A stretch of DNA of 64,000 nucleotides from Bacteroidota bacterium (GCA_019638705.1 JAHBTI010000001.1:62001-126000); one strand, 5' to 3'; shown: positions 19,213 to 31,535, counted from the first letter of the stretch. Notes: generated from the letters alone by a model not told the origin. Numbers and translations: made by a program.

Positions 19213-19893
19213 ATGACGACAAAATATTTTATAGACATCGAACAATTCAGTTTGACCAAATACAGAAAGATTTTGGAAAAATCGGAATTACTACCTGGCA
19301 GACGAATTCTTTATGAGAAGACAAAAGAAAGGTTTGACTTTTTGACACAATACGGTATTACAAATTTACTTATGTTGGTTCAGTCACTAAAGTCTCCTGA
19401 CAAAATCAAACAACTTGCAAAAGATACAGGCATTCCTACGGACTATCTCATAATTTTAAAAAGAGAAGTAAACAGGTTGCTTCCTAAGCCTGTTTCCATT
19501 GCAGATTTTCCTGACATTGACAAATCTTTCATTGCTAAACTCAACAAAAAAGGCATTAAAAATACTCTTCAACTTTTTGAACGATGCGACAATAAAAAGA
19601 AAAGAACAGCATTTGCACAGGAAACCGATGTTCCTATTTCAGTTTTAGAAGAATTAACCAAACTTTCTGATTTATCAAGAATTTGGGGTGTTGGACCCAT
19701 ATTCTGTCGCATATTTTACGAGACAGGAACAGATACAATTAAAAAAGTGGCAAATGCGAAAGCTAAAAAACTTTATGACCAATTAATGGAAACTAATAGG
19801 ACAAAAAAATATACAAAGGCTAAATTTACAGTTAAAGATGTCGCACTTTGTATTGATATTGCTAATGATTTGCCTAAGACAATTGACATATAA
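19213..19893 (+). CDS. DUF4332-like helix-hairpin-helix protein
   Basis: From the ATG at 19213 the protein has 226 residues. Two repeats resemble the DUF4332 / helical-hairpin pattern: IADFPDIDKSFIAKLNKKGI with LQLFERC, and LSRIWGVGPIFCRIFYETGT with IKKVANAK. Similar modules in HhH proteins bind DNA non-specifically, but I see no catalytic domain. An upstream start at 19186 would add nine residues without similarity to anything, so I prefer 19213. It follows dnaE by 112 bp on the same strand. Confidence 0.65.
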   Translation: MTTKYFIDIEQFSLTKYRKILEKSELLPGRRILYEKTKERFDFLTQYGITNLLMLVQSLKSPDKIKQLAKDTGIPTDYLIILKREVNRLLPKPVSIADFPDIDKSFIAKLNKKGIKNTLQLFERCDNKKKRTAFAQETDVPISVLEELTKLSDLSRIWGVGPIFCRIFYETGTDTIKKVANAKAKKLYDQLMETNRTKKYTKAKFTVKDVALCIDIANDLPKTIDI

Positions 19894-19975
19894 CCTCCGC
19901 TTCGCAGAATTTGTAATTCTGTGGTAACAACAAAAAATAAAGGACGATTGAGATTGCATTTGTAATACACATTTT

Positions 19976-20015
19976 ACCCTGCAATTTTAAAATAAATTTT
20001 TAAATTTGCAGGGTT
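19976..20015. repeat. Palindrome abutting the start codon of the AAA/DUF4143 gene
   Basis: The left arm ACCCTGCAATTTTAAAAT and right arm ending AAATTTGCAGGGTT form a near-perfect hairpin. The ATG of the ATPase follows immediately at 20016, leaving no separate leader. A nearly identical palindrome ends the gene at 21166-21206. Confidence 0.9.
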
Positions 20016-21167
20016 ATGTTTATACGCTATATAGAAAAAGATGTATCAAAACTCATTAAATCTTTCCCTTCGGTAGCCCTGCTTGGGCCTCGCCAGGTGG
20101 GCAAAACAACACTTGCCAAAAGCGTGGTAAAAAACATAAAAAACACCACTTACTTAGATTTGGAAGACAAAGACGATTGGAACGCTTTGCAAAATCCCAA
20201 GCTGTTTTTTGAAACCCACCGAAACAGTTTAATCATTATTGACGAAGTGCAACGTATGCCCGAACTGTTCCCTGCCTTGCGCGCCGAAATAGATGCCAAA
20301 CGCAAAGCGGGTCGTTTTTTATTATTAGGCTCTGCAAGCCCTGATTTACTTAAAAAAAGCTCGGAAACATTAGCAGGCAGAATTGTTTTTAAAGAACTCT
20401 CGCCTTTGCTTTATAATGAAGTGTCTGCAACAATCAGTTACGAAAAACACTGGTTGCGCGGCGGCTATCCCGAAGCCCTGCGCCAAAAAAACGCAAGCCT
20501 TTGGAACACTTGGCACGCTTCGTTTTTGCGCACTTACATAGAAAAAGATTTACCCATGTTGGGTTTGGCTTCGCCTGCGCTCACCATTACGCGCTTGCTG
20601 CAAATGCTGGCTTACAATCAAGGGCAAATACTAAACAAAAGTGAGTACGCCAATGCTTTGGGCGTATCTGTGCCTACCGTAAGTAATATTTTAGATTACT
20701 TATCGTATGCGTATTTGATTCGGATTTTACCTCCTTTTTCGGCAAACGTAAAAAAACGCATTGTTCGTTCACCTAAAGTGTATTTGCGCGATAGCGGTAT
20801 GTTGCATCATTTGTTGGGGGTGTCGCAAAACAAAGATTTACTCGCCAATCCTAAAGCCGGACTTTCGTGGGAAGGTTATGTGTTGGAGCAAATCATAAAT
20901 TATTTCGGTGACACAAAAACGTTTTTCTATTACAGAACCCAAGACGGAACAGAAGCCGATTTGGTGATTGCGCATTACAACAAACCTACGCACATTGTAG
21001 AAGTAAAAATGAACAGTTCACCCCAAGTAAGCAAAAGTTTAATGAACAGCATGGAAGACTTATCCATAAAGCAAGCTGTCATTGTTGTTCCCGGAACTAA
21101 GGTTTTATTTTTTTTGAAAAAAGAAGTAAAAGTTTGCTCTTTGGATATGTTTTTTGAAAATTATTAA
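20016..21167 (+). CDS. AAA family ATPase with DUF4143 C-terminal domain
   Basis: The 383-residue protein has an AAA_14 domain with Walker A GPRQVGKT (residues 24-31) and Walker B LIIIDE (72-77), then sensor-like LGSASPDLL. A winged-helix-like part follows, and a DUF4143 C-terminal domain with a nuclease-fold look (DGTEADLVIAH and HIVEVKMN, giving D...ExK). Such ATPases (COG1373) are widespread, often in many copies, and their function is not settled. Both ends of the gene touch copies of one palindrome: the start follows one directly and the stop codon is part of the other. This suggests a self-contained unit that moves with its palindromes. Confidence 0.9.
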   Translation: MFIRYIEKDVSKLIKSFPSVALLGPRQVGKTTLAKSVVKNIKNTTYLDLEDKDDWNALQNPKLFFETHRNSLIIIDEVQRMPELFPALRAEIDAKRKAGRFLLLGSASPDLLKKSSETLAGRIVFKELSPLLYNEVSATISYEKHWLRGGYPEALRQKNASLWNTWHASFLRTYIEKDLPMLGLASPALTITRLLQMLAYNQGQILNKSEYANALGVSVPTVSNILDYLSYAYLIRILPPFSANVKKRIVRSPKVYLRDSGMLHHLLGVSQNKDLLANPKAGLSWEGYVLEQIINYFGDTKTFFYYRTQDGTEADLVIAHYNKPTHIVEVKMNSSPQVSKSLMNSMEDLSIKQAVIVVPGTKVLFFLKKEVKVCSLDMFFENY

Positions 21168-21206
21168 CCCTGCAATTTTAAAATAAAATTTTAAAATTGC
21201 AGGGTT
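21166..21206. repeat. Palindrome containing the stop codon of the AAA/DUF4143 gene
   Basis: The arms AACCCTGCAATTTTAAAAT and ATTTTAAAATTGCAGGGTT are perfect 19-bp inverted repeats with a 3-nt AAA loop. The last two bases of the TAA stop are its first two bases. It nearly repeats 19976-20015, so the ATPase gene is flanked by direct copies of one palindrome. Confidence 0.92.
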
Positions 21207-21396
21207 GTTTATTTTTTACACCCTATTTTCGCAAGCATGAACGAAAACTTGAAATTTAAGATGCTGGACAGTTCCCCCCACAAAAACAAAGTAACCATTT
21301 ACAGTCAAAAAACCTTGCAATTCATACTTTTTTCAAAATCATAATCCTTGAAAAACAAACTATTACCACAACTTTGTGAAAAAACTAAAAAAACAT

Positions 21397-21427
21397 TTTG
21401 TCAGAAGCAAAAGGCTCTGTACTTTTG
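21397..21427 (+). promoter_or_regulatory. rRNA operon promoter P1
   Basis: TTTG at 21397-21400, a 19-bp spacer, and TACTTTTG at 21420-21427 match the Bacteroidota consensus TTTG-N19-TAnnTTTG exactly. Confidence 0.75.
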
Positions 21428-21492
21428 CCGTCCCGTTTTTTGACAGCGCAGAGTAAGTAGGAACAGAGAAAAGAAATATTTCCAAAAAATAT

Positions 21493-21523
21493 TTTTTTAA
21501 TTCAGATAAAGGCTATACATTTG
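21493..21523 (+). promoter_or_regulatory. rRNA operon promoter P2
   Basis: TACATTTG at 21516-21523 is a perfect -7 box; TTTT sits at the matching upstream position in a T-rich stretch. A G/C-rich start region (GCGCCCCC) follows. It is a second tandem promoter for the rRNA operon. Confidence 0.6.
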
Positions 21524-21624
21524 CGCCCCCTAAAAGCGGGACACGTTCTAAAGAGATTGAAAGCAGCAAGTTTAAGCGAAGAGCAAAAGACTTCAGACTA
21601 AAAACTTGCGACTTAAATATAAAG

Positions 21625-21648
21625 ACGTTCATTGAAAAGACTGATAAA
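21625..21648 (+). promoter_or_regulatory. boxA-like leader motif of the rRNA operon
   Basis: ACGTTCATTGA followed by GATAAA recurs before 23S at 23958-23980. Similar GTTCTTTGACAT-like motifs stand upstream of rRNA genes in Bacteroidota and are thought to act in antitermination. Recognised by position and repetition only. Confidence 0.45.
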
Positions 21649-21861
21649 CAAAAAAAATAGTAGATGGTTCTACGGATTAGAATTTAGATTTTAGGATTTA
21701 GAAATTAATACGGAACGCTATTATTGAAAAAGACACAATGCTAGTTAATAATTTAACAAAGCCCTTGAGGGATGTTGCAAACAGACAACATTACGTCCTT
21801 AAGATATGAAAATGAGCTTATAGCAAGATAGGAATATCGAAAGGGACAAACTTTTTTATAC

Positions 21862-23381
<1,520 letters not shown>

Positions 23382-23523
23382 GGAGCCATCCATCAAGGTT
23401 GTGTTTTTGCTTAGTAATAGCAAGAATCGTTTACTATTTTGTTTATCACGTTTTAAAAAAAGTATTGAAAAAGTACCCAAAACAAGAGCCGGGTGATAGG
23501 GCGCCAAGCCACTGAAGGCTTAC

Positions 23524-23602
23524 GGACAATTAGCCAATGAGGCAATTAGTTAATTTGATAATTAAATTATCAAATTGTCAAATTGTTTAATTGTCAAATT
23601 AA
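23524..23602. repeat. AT-rich CAATTAGCCAAT-type repeat (family B) in the 16S-tRNA spacer
   Basis: The stretch is built of CAATTAG, CAAATTGTCAAATTG and GATAATTAAATTATC motifs. The same language is used at 23859-23957, 27094-27166 and 55544-55614. It carries no gene. Confidence 0.65.
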
Positions 23603-23604
23603 AC

Positions 23605-23678
23605 AGTCCCGTAGCTCAGTTGGTTAGAGCACTACACTGATAATGTAGGGGTCAGCGGTTCAAATCCGCTCGGGACTA
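23605..23678 (+). tRNA. tRNA-Ile (GAT)
   Basis: The acceptor AGTCCCG pairs with CGGGACT. The D-arm has GCTCAGTTGGTTAGAGC, the anticodon stem CTACA/TGTAG encloses loop CTGATAA (anticodon GAT at 23639-23641), and the T-arm is AGCGGTTCAAATCCGCT. CCA is not encoded. Placement between 16S and 23S beside tRNA-Ala is standard. Confidence 0.97.
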
Positions 23679-23781
23679 CATCGCGCCTAAAGGCGCGCAG
23701 TCCGCAGTTTTAAAAGTCAGCAGACAGCAGTTTAAACTGCCCCTGCCTACTAAAAAAACTGCTACTGTAAAAACTTGTTGA

Positions 23782-23858
23782 GGGGGATTAGCTCAGCTGG
23801 CTAGAGCACCTGCCTTGCACGCAGGGGGTCAACGGTTCGAATCCGTTATTCTCCACCA
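23782..23858 (+). tRNA. tRNA-Ala (TGC)
   Basis: The acceptor GGGGGAT pairs with ATTCTCC, allowing two G-T wobbles. The anticodon stem CCTGC/GCAGG holds TGC at 23816-23818, and the T-arm is AACGGTTCGAATCCGTT. The CCA end is encoded here, unlike the tRNA-Ile next to it. Confidence 0.97.
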
Positions 23859-23957
23859 ATTAATCAGATAATGAGCCAATTCGGCAATTAGCTGATTAAT
23901 AAAAATACTTTTAATTAATTGTCAAATTGACTAATCATCAAATTGACTAATTAAAAT
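23859..23957. repeat. Family B AT-rich repeat in the tRNA-23S spacer
   Basis: Contains CCAATTCGGCAATTAGCTGA and TCAAATTGACTAAT twice. The first phrase recurs almost exactly between dnaJ and grpE (55561 onward). Confidence 0.65.
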
Positions 23958-24123
23958 ACGTTCATTGACATATTGATAAAGACACGAGAGCATTTTTATT
24001 CGTGAGAATAAAAATGACTACAAAAAACAGATAGACTTTTATATAATAAGTCTTTAAAGAAATTATAAGAATCCTCTTCTTTATGGAGAGTTCTTAATCT
24101 CTGTCCGTTACTGGCAGAGATAA
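23958..24123 (+). promoter_or_regulatory. 23S leader: boxA-like motif and processing stem, 5' side
   Basis: ACGTTCATTGA (23958 onward) repeats the 16S leader motif. TATTGATAAAGACACGAGA (23971-23989) is complementary to TCTCGTGTCTTTATTCAATA (27068-27087) behind 23S, with one bulge. The long stem would enclose the whole 23S RNA as a typical RNase III processing site. Confidence 0.6.
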
Positions 24124-27023
<2,900 letters not shown>

Positions 27024-27026
27024 AAA

Positions 27027-27060
27027 GAGTTCAAAGTTTGCAATCGCAAACTTTGAACTC
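27027..27060. repeat. Perfect 15-bp hairpin directly behind 23S
   Basis: GAGTTCAAAGTTTGC pairs perfectly with GCAAACTTTGAACTC across a 4-nt AATC loop. It sits inside the larger 23S processing stem. It may help 3' processing; no T-run follows, so it is unlikely to terminate transcription. Confidence 0.75.
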
Positions 27061-27093
27061 GAAAAAATCTCGTGTCTTTATTCAATATTGTTA

Positions 27094-27166
27094 TTCAATT
27101 AGCCAATTTGGCAATTAGATAATGAGACAATTAACTCATTGACTAATCAGCAAATTGACTAATTAT
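27094..27166. repeat. Family B AT-rich repeat in the 23S-5S spacer
   Basis: CAATTAGCCAATTTGGCAAT and GACTAATCAGCAAATTGACT repeat the language of the two upstream spacers. Confidence 0.65.
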
Positions 27167-27173
27167 CCCTTTA

Positions 27174-27281
<108 letters not shown>

Positions 27282-27292
27282 CTTTTTTAACA

Positions 27293-27333
27293 ACAAAAGC
27301 CTCATGCTGAAAAGTGTGGGGCTTTTGTGTTTT
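27293..27333 (+). terminator. rRNA operon terminator
   Basis: ACAAAAGCCTCA (27293-27304) pairs over 12 bp, with one G-T wobble, with TGGGGCTTTTGT (27317-27328), followed by GTGTTTT. It overlaps the stop codon of the converging XRE gene and probably serves both directions. Confidence 0.85.
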
Positions 27334-27601
27334 AATTCCCCCCTTTCGGCAGTTTAAAATCAAACAACTCGCCAACGTTTACGTTAAGTGTTCTTGCAAT
27401 TCTAAAAATGGTGCTTACGGTTGGGTTGGTTTTTGTGGTTTCTATGCGAGCTATTTGCGATAAGGTAATATCCGCTTCATAAGCAAGCTCTTCTTGCGTG
27501 TAGCCTTTCTCTGCCCGTACTTCTTTTATCCGCGCGGCTAAGAGTTTTAATCCTTCCTCATCAAAAATTAATACCCTTGATGAGTGTTTACTTTTTCCCA
27601 C
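27332..27601 (-). CDS. XRE-family helix-turn-helix regulator
   Basis: The 89-residue protein is essentially one Cro/C1-type HTH domain: IKEVRAEKGYTQEELAYEAD, then SQIARIETTKTNPTVSTIFR and LNVNVGELF. The N-terminal 20 residues are extra. It is divergent from a PKD-domain lipoprotein gene. The gap between them contains two perfect palindromes that are plausible operators, so it may repress itself and the lipoprotein gene. Confidence 0.88.
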   Translation of the reverse strand: MGKSKHSSRVLIFDEEGLKLLAARIKEVRAEKGYTQEELAYEADITLSQIARIETTKTNPTVSTIFRIARTLNVNVGELFDFKLPKGGN

Positions 27602-27612
27602 ACATCAAATAG

Positions 27613-27653
27613 AGCATATATGCTATAAAAATATTATAGCACAAGTGCTATAA
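27613..27653. promoter_or_regulatory. Pair of operator-like palindromes between the XRE and lipoprotein genes
   Basis: AGCATATATGCT (27613-27624) is a perfect 12-bp palindrome. TTATAGCACAAGTGCTATAA (27634-27653) has perfect 9-bp arms. Their centres are 25 bp apart. Both share AGCA/TGCT half-sites, as expected for a dimeric HTH regulator. Confidence 0.6.
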
Positions 27654-27711
27654 TTTACTATGATTAAAAAAAACTTTGTACTTTAGCCGAAACTTTAAAA
27701 AAATTAAAAAA

Positions 27712-28437
27712 ATGAAAAGCATCACAAAAAACATGATTATGAAAAAATCGTATGTAAAAACAGTAATTGCCTTATTATCGGTTAGTATTCTCGCAACAAG
27801 TTGTCGCAAAGAACCATCGGCAGATTTCACTTTGGATAAATCAGAGTACAATGCAGGGGAAACAGTAAAGTGTACTAACTCATCATCTGACGCGACAACG
27901 TATAAATGGACATTTCCTGACGGACAAACAAGCACTTCTCAAAATGTTGATTATACCTTAAACAGCAATACCCCTGCGGGAAATTACACCATTAAACTTG
28001 AGGCAAAAAACAACAAGGGAAAAACATCTGAAGCACAAAAGTCTTTTTCAGTTAAAGCTGTTTCAAAAACGGCATTACTAACTGCATCTGCATGGAAATT
28101 AATTGCTATGACTATTGACCCGGCTATTTCTATAAATGGCTCACCGATAACAAACTTGTACAATCAAGAACAATTTGTGCCTTCTTGCTCTAAAGATGAC
28201 CTTACAACATACAAAGCAAATGGTCAAGTTGTTTATGATGAAGGTGCTGTTAAATGTAACGCAGGCGACCCACAAACTACAACAGATACTTGGTCATTTA
28301 ATTCTACCGAAACGATAATAACAGAAGGTTCTGTTTCCTATAATGTTATAGAATTAACGGCTACTACATTAAAAATAACTTATACAGAAACTATTAACGG
28401 TGTAGATTATCTAATTACAGGAACATTTTCTCATTAA
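27712..28437 (+). CDS. PKD-domain lipoprotein with lipocalin-like C-terminal part
   Basis: The protein has 241 residues from the ATG at 27712; an alternative start at 27739 gives a tighter signal peptide, and both end in ILATSC as lipobox. The mature protein starts with a PKD-like beta domain (about residues 35-120; TYKWTFPDGQTSTS, GNYTIKLEAKN). The C-terminal half has LTASAWKLIAMTID and TDTWSFNSTETIITEG, resembling the lipocalin-like domains of Bacteroidota lipoproteins. Likely surface or periplasmic; ligand unknown. A strong terminator follows. Confidence 0.75.
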   Translation: MKSITKNMIMKKSYVKTVIALLSVSILATSCRKEPSADFTLDKSEYNAGETVKCTNSSSDATTYKWTFPDGQTSTSQNVDYTLNSNTPAGNYTIKLEAKNNKGKTSEAQKSFSVKAVSKTALLTASAWKLIAMTIDPAISINGSPITNLYNQEQFVPSCSKDDLTTYKANGQVVYDEGAVKCNAGDPQTTTDTWSFNSTETIITEGSVSYNVIELTATTLKITYTETINGVDYLITGTFSH

Positions 28438-28460
28438 TTCCTGTTTTTTAATTGGACAAA

Positions 28461-28500
28461 AAAATTGGACAGCTTTTCAAAAAGTTGTCCAATTTTTTTT
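28461..28500 (+). terminator. Rho-independent terminator after the PKD lipoprotein gene
   Basis: ATTGGACAGCTTTT pairs with AAAAGTTGTCCAAT (one wobble), followed by eight T. The A-run on the other side makes it usable from the fabH direction too. Confidence 0.85.
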
Positions 28501-28517
28501 GTAGCGTTGTCAAATCT

Positions 28518-29504
28518 TTAGTTGTAAGCCCATTTAAGGTAAATAGAACCCCAGGTGAAGCCACCGCCAAAGGCTGAAATAATAATGGTGTCGCCTTTTT
28601 TTAATTGTTTTTCGTAATCCCAAAGTAATAACGGAATTGTGCCTGCGGTGGTGTTGCCGTAACGCTCAATATTCATCATTACTTTGTCTTTGCCAATGCC
28701 CATGCGTTCTGCGGTGGCATCAATAATGCGTTTGTTTGCCTGATGGGCCGCCAGCCATTGAATGTTTTCAGATTTCAGCTTGTTGCGTTCCATAATCCTC
28801 GCGCTTACTTCGCTCATGTTATACACCGCGTGTTTAAACACAGGTTGTCCTTCCTGATAAACGTAATGTTGTTTGTTTTGTACGGTTTCGGCAGAGGCAG
28901 GTTTTGCCGAGCCACCCGCTTTCATGTGTAAATGCGTTGCACCGTTTCCGTCGGCGTGCAGCACAAAATCCATTATGCCAACTTCTTCGGTGGTGGGTTC
29001 AAGCAATACTGCGCCTGCACCATCGCCAAAAATTACGCAAGTGGCGCGGTCAGTATAATCAATAATGCGGCTCATCATGTCTGCACCTACTACTACCACT
29101 TTTTTGTATCTGCCTGTTTCAATAAACTGTGAGCCTGTAACCAAACTGTAAATAAAGCCTGAACAGGCAGCTCCCAAATCATATCCCCAGGCATTTTTTG
29201 CACCCAGTTTGGCGCAAATAACATTGGCAGTTGCCGGAAAAACCATGTCGGGCGTAATAGTACCGCAAATCAGTAAATCAATTTCTTCGGGCGAAATGCC
29301 GCGTTTTTGGCAAAGCAGTTTCACGGCTTCCACACACATATCAGAGGTGGCTTTATCCGGATTGTTTTCCAAATGCCGTTGCTTAATGCCTGTGCGTGTG
29401 GTAATCCACTCGTCGGTGGTTTCAATAATTTTTTCTAAATCAAAATTGGTAACAATGTTTTCGGGTACATAGCCCCCAACGGCTGTAATTGCGGCTCTAA
29501 TCAT
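28518..29504 (-). CDS. fabH: Beta-ketoacyl-ACP synthase III
   Basis: This 328-residue thiolase-fold enzyme condenses acyl-CoA with malonyl-ACP to start fatty-acid synthesis. The catalytic triad is visible: Cys114 in GAACSGF, His254 in LAAHQANKR, and Asn284 in YGNTTAGT. It follows plsX with a 2-bp gap on the same strand. This is the conserved plsX-fabH arrangement linking phospholipid and fatty-acid initiation. Length is normal. Confidence 0.97.
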   Translation of the reverse strand: MIRAAITAVGGYVPENIVTNFDLEKIIETTDEWITTRTGIKQRHLENNPDKATSDMCVEAVKLLCQKRGISPEEIDLLICGTITPDMVFPATANVICAKLGAKNAWGYDLGAACSGFIYSLVTGSQFIETGRYKKVVVVGADMMSRIIDYTDRATCVIFGDGAGAVLLEPTTEEVGIMDFVLHADGNGATHLHMKAGGSAKPASAETVQNKQHYVYQEGQPVFKHAVYNMSEVSARIMERNKLKSENIQWLAAHQANKRIIDATAERMGIGKDKVMMNIERYGNTTAGTIPLLLWDYEKQLKKGDTIIISAFGGGFTWGSIYLKWAYN

Positions 29505-29506
29505 TA

Positions 29507-30445
29507 TTATTGAAATATTTGAGTTATTTTTTCGTTCAACTTTGCATCAACCACTTCTTTTGAAAGCGTGAGCATATTTTTAAACGCCAATGCGCTTGAA
29601 ATGCCGTGTCCAATTATAACATTGCCGTTTACGCCCAAAATGGGAGTTCCACCGTACAACTCATAATTAAATTTGTCAAAATACTCATCGCTGCGTTTGC
29701 GCGACTGAATGAGTTCGTAAAATGCTTCGGCGGTTTTAAGTAAAATGTTTCCTACAAAACCTTCGCAAACAATTACATCTGCTTTGTCTAAAAACACTTC
29801 CCTGCCTTCTACGTTGCCAACAAAATTAAAATCTTTGCTGTCTTTCATTAACGCATGTGCACTCTGCGAAACCAAATTTCCTTTTTCGGGTTCTTCGCCA
29901 ATGTTAAGCAAACCCACACGCGGATTTTTTATTTTGTAAACTTCTTGGGCGCAAATAGAACCCAATATTCCGAATTGATATAACACATCGGGTTTGCAAT
30001 CGGCGTTTGTACCCACATCAAGTACCAAACCCATGCCGCCGTTTTCGCGCGGAAGTATAGAAGTAATGCAGGGGCGAATAACTCCCGAAATGGCTTTTAC
30101 CGTAAACATTGCCCCCACAAGCATTGCGCCTGTGTTGCCTGCGCTGGCAAACGCATCAATGTGTTTTTCTTTTAAAAGACTAAAGCCTAAAGCAATGCTG
30201 CTGTTTGGTTTTTGGGTAAAGGCTTTGGTGGGGTGCTCTGCCATTTCAATAACATCGGTGGTGTGCGCGTATTCAAATGTGTTTACATCAACACCGTTTT
30301 CCGAAAAATATTTTTTTGCGATATCGCTGTCGCCGATGAGTACAATTTTTACGTTTTTGGGTAATTCTTTCAGAGCCATTACAGCCCCTTCCAAACAATT
30401 TTTTGGAGCAAAATCTCCGCCCATAATATCAAAGCCTATTTTCAT
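29507..30445 (-). CDS. plsX: Phosphate acyltransferase PlsX
   Basis: This 312-residue peripheral membrane enzyme makes acyl-phosphate from acyl-ACP for phosphatidic acid synthesis. The start MKIGFDIMGGDFAPKN is diagnostic. Further conserved pieces are SAGNTGAMLVGA and GEEPEKGN. It is immediately upstream of fabH. The yceD-rpmF pair that usually precedes it is separated here by about 200 bp holding a terminator and a repeat, so plsX-fabH probably has its own promoter. Confidence 0.97.
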   Translation of the reverse strand: MKIGFDIMGGDFAPKNCLEGAVMALKELPKNVKIVLIGDSDIAKKYFSENGVDVNTFEYAHTTDVIEMAEHPTKAFTQKPNSSIALGFSLLKEKHIDAFASAGNTGAMLVGAMFTVKAISGVIRPCITSILPRENGGMGLVLDVGTNADCKPDVLYQFGILGSICAQEVYKIKNPRVGLLNIGEEPEKGNLVSQSAHALMKDSKDFNFVGNVEGREVFLDKADVIVCEGFVGNILLKTAEAFYELIQSRKRSDEYFDKFNYELYGGTPILGVNGNVIIGHGISSALAFKNMLTLSKEVVDAKLNEKITQIFQ

Positions 30446-30572
30446 AAATGCTTTTTATTCCTAAGATTTTAATGAAGCACAATATTACACTTTTATATGG
30501 TTAAATGCACCTGAATTTTTTTAAATATGTTGTTCTTCGCTTCGTTCAGAAATTTAAACACAGAGATACGGA

Positions 30573-30606
30573 GGCACAAAAAAAGAAAAGCAGACCGAAG
30601 TCTGCT
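30573..30606 (-). terminator. Terminator after rpmF
   Basis: On the minus strand AGCAGAC-TTCG-GTCTGCT forms a 7-bp stem with a stable TTCG loop, followed by TTTCTTTTTTT. It ends the yceD-rpmF transcript before plsX. A family D repeat lies immediately downstream (30556-30575). Confidence 0.85.
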
Positions 30607-30646
30607 CTCCTTAAACCTAAAAACAACACTATGAAAAAAACATTTA

Positions 30647-30832
30647 TTAGGCTTTCTTTTCCATTACTACATTTCCTTTGTAGTAAAGTTTTCCTTCAAA
30701 CCAATGGGCGCGGTGCATCAGGTGCGCTTCGCCTGTGGCTGTATCTTTAGTAATCGTCATCGTCGGTGCTTTGTATGTGGCACGGCGAGAATCTCTGCGT
30801 GAACGTGATAATTTTCGTTTAGGATTTGGCAT
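30647..30832 (-). CDS. rpmF: 50S ribosomal protein L32
   Basis: 61 residues, Lys/Arg-rich, beginning [18 protein letters not shown], the typical L32 N-terminus. It lacks the CxxC pairs found in zinc-binding L32 variants. It follows yceD with a 15-bp gap, the near-universal neighbour. Confidence 0.96.
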   Translation of the reverse strand: MPNPKRKLSRSRRDSRRATYKAPTMTITKDTATGEAHLMHRAHWFEGKLYYKGNVVMEKKA

Positions 30833-30847
30833 GACTTCTTATTTATT

Positions 30848-31387
30848 TTAATTTTTAAATTTTATTTTATTCAGTTGTTCCCACATCGGGTTTTTTGGCG
30901 TTTCGTCTTCTTCCTGCAAATCAGACTGAGCTTCCAAATTCTCTAACTTTTCCAGCATCTCGTCATCGCATTCAAATTGGTCTTCGTCCAACTCGCATGG
31001 CACGCGGCGTGCAGGAATAGCTAATGTAATGTATTCGTATAAATAGTGAGTAATGTCCATTTCGTCTTGCCCCTCGTGAATGACCAAAATTTCATCGGTG
31101 CTTTCTTCGGGATTTCCGTGTTTGATGACTAAATTTTCTTCGGTTTCAATCGGAAAATCAAAGTATTTAATACATCGGTCACATTCCAAACCCACCGTGC
31201 CTGCAATGGTAAAATGCAACTGCAACAGGTGATTTTGTTTGGTGAGCAACGCCTTTACCTGAATATCGGCTTGCTCAATCTCACTATTTTCAATTGTTTG
31301 AAAGAACTTATTGTTTACCTCAAATTCAAATTCGTGTAAACCAACGGGCAGGCTGCCAAAACGGATTATGTACTGACGTTTGCCCAT
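30848..31387 (-). CDS. yceD: YceD/DUF177 family protein
   Basis: The 179-residue protein has the DUF177 core with LECDRCIKYFDFPIE (CxxC) and an acidic tail rich in Glu and Asp. DUF177 proteins are encoded next to rpmF and in E. coli and plants affect 23S rRNA maturation. Placement immediately before rpmF supports the call. It reads as a soluble protein. Confidence 0.9.
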   Translation of the reverse strand: MGKRQYIIRFGSLPVGLHEFEFEVNNKFFQTIENSEIEQADIQVKALLTKQNHLLQLHFTIAGTVGLECDRCIKYFDFPIETEENLVIKHGNPEESTDEILVIHEGQDEMDITHYLYEYITLAIPARRVPCELDEDQFECDDEMLEKLENLEAQSDLQEEDETPKNPMWEQLNKIKFKN

Positions 31388-31453
31388 TGCCTTTTTTAAG
31401 GGACTGCAAATATAGGTTTTTGTTTTGTATGCAAAAAATTAATTTGCTTTCTC

Positions 31454-31522
31454 AGCCACGAATTACACTAATTTTCACTAAAGCATAAGTTTAGATTAGT
31501 GTTGTTCGTGTAATTTGTGGCT
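31454..31522. repeat. Family E inverted repeat (AGCCACGAATTACAC type)
   Basis: AGCCACGAATTACAC (31454-31468) is nearly complementary to GTGTAATTTGTGGCT (31508-31522), enclosing about 39 nt with a second inner TAGATTAGTG-type pairing. A related piece lies at 63348-63374. Sequences of this kind recur in many bacterial genomes. Confidence 0.7.
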
Positions 31523-31535
31523 TCAAACTCCTCAA

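Larger units (their letters stand above)
21207..21860 (+). other. rRNA operon promoter and leader region
   Basis: No convincing gene lies in these 654 bp. They hold two promoter-like sites (21397-21427 and 21493-21523), a leader antitermination-like motif (21625-21648), and otherwise AT-rich leader sequence before 16S. A 35-codon ORF at 21238-21345 shows no recognisable similarity. Confidence 0.7.

Noticed and set aside
19976..21206. Insertion sequence around the DUF4143 ATPase
   Set aside because: No transposase motif (DDE, HUH or serine/tyrosine recombinase) is seen in the protein; the flanking palindromes are direct copies, not the usual IS terminal repeats. Reported as a palindrome-ORF unit instead.
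21238..21345. 35-codon ORF starting MNENLKFKMLD just behind the ATPase palindrome
   Set aside because: No recognisable similarity, no clear promoter or ribosome site, and it lies in the rRNA promoter region. It could be a remnant but I cannot support a gene.
27676..27711. TTG start 12 codons upstream of the PKD lipoprotein ATG
   Set aside because: It falls in the likely promoter (TACTTTAG at 27679-27686) and would extend the signal peptide with unsuitable residues.
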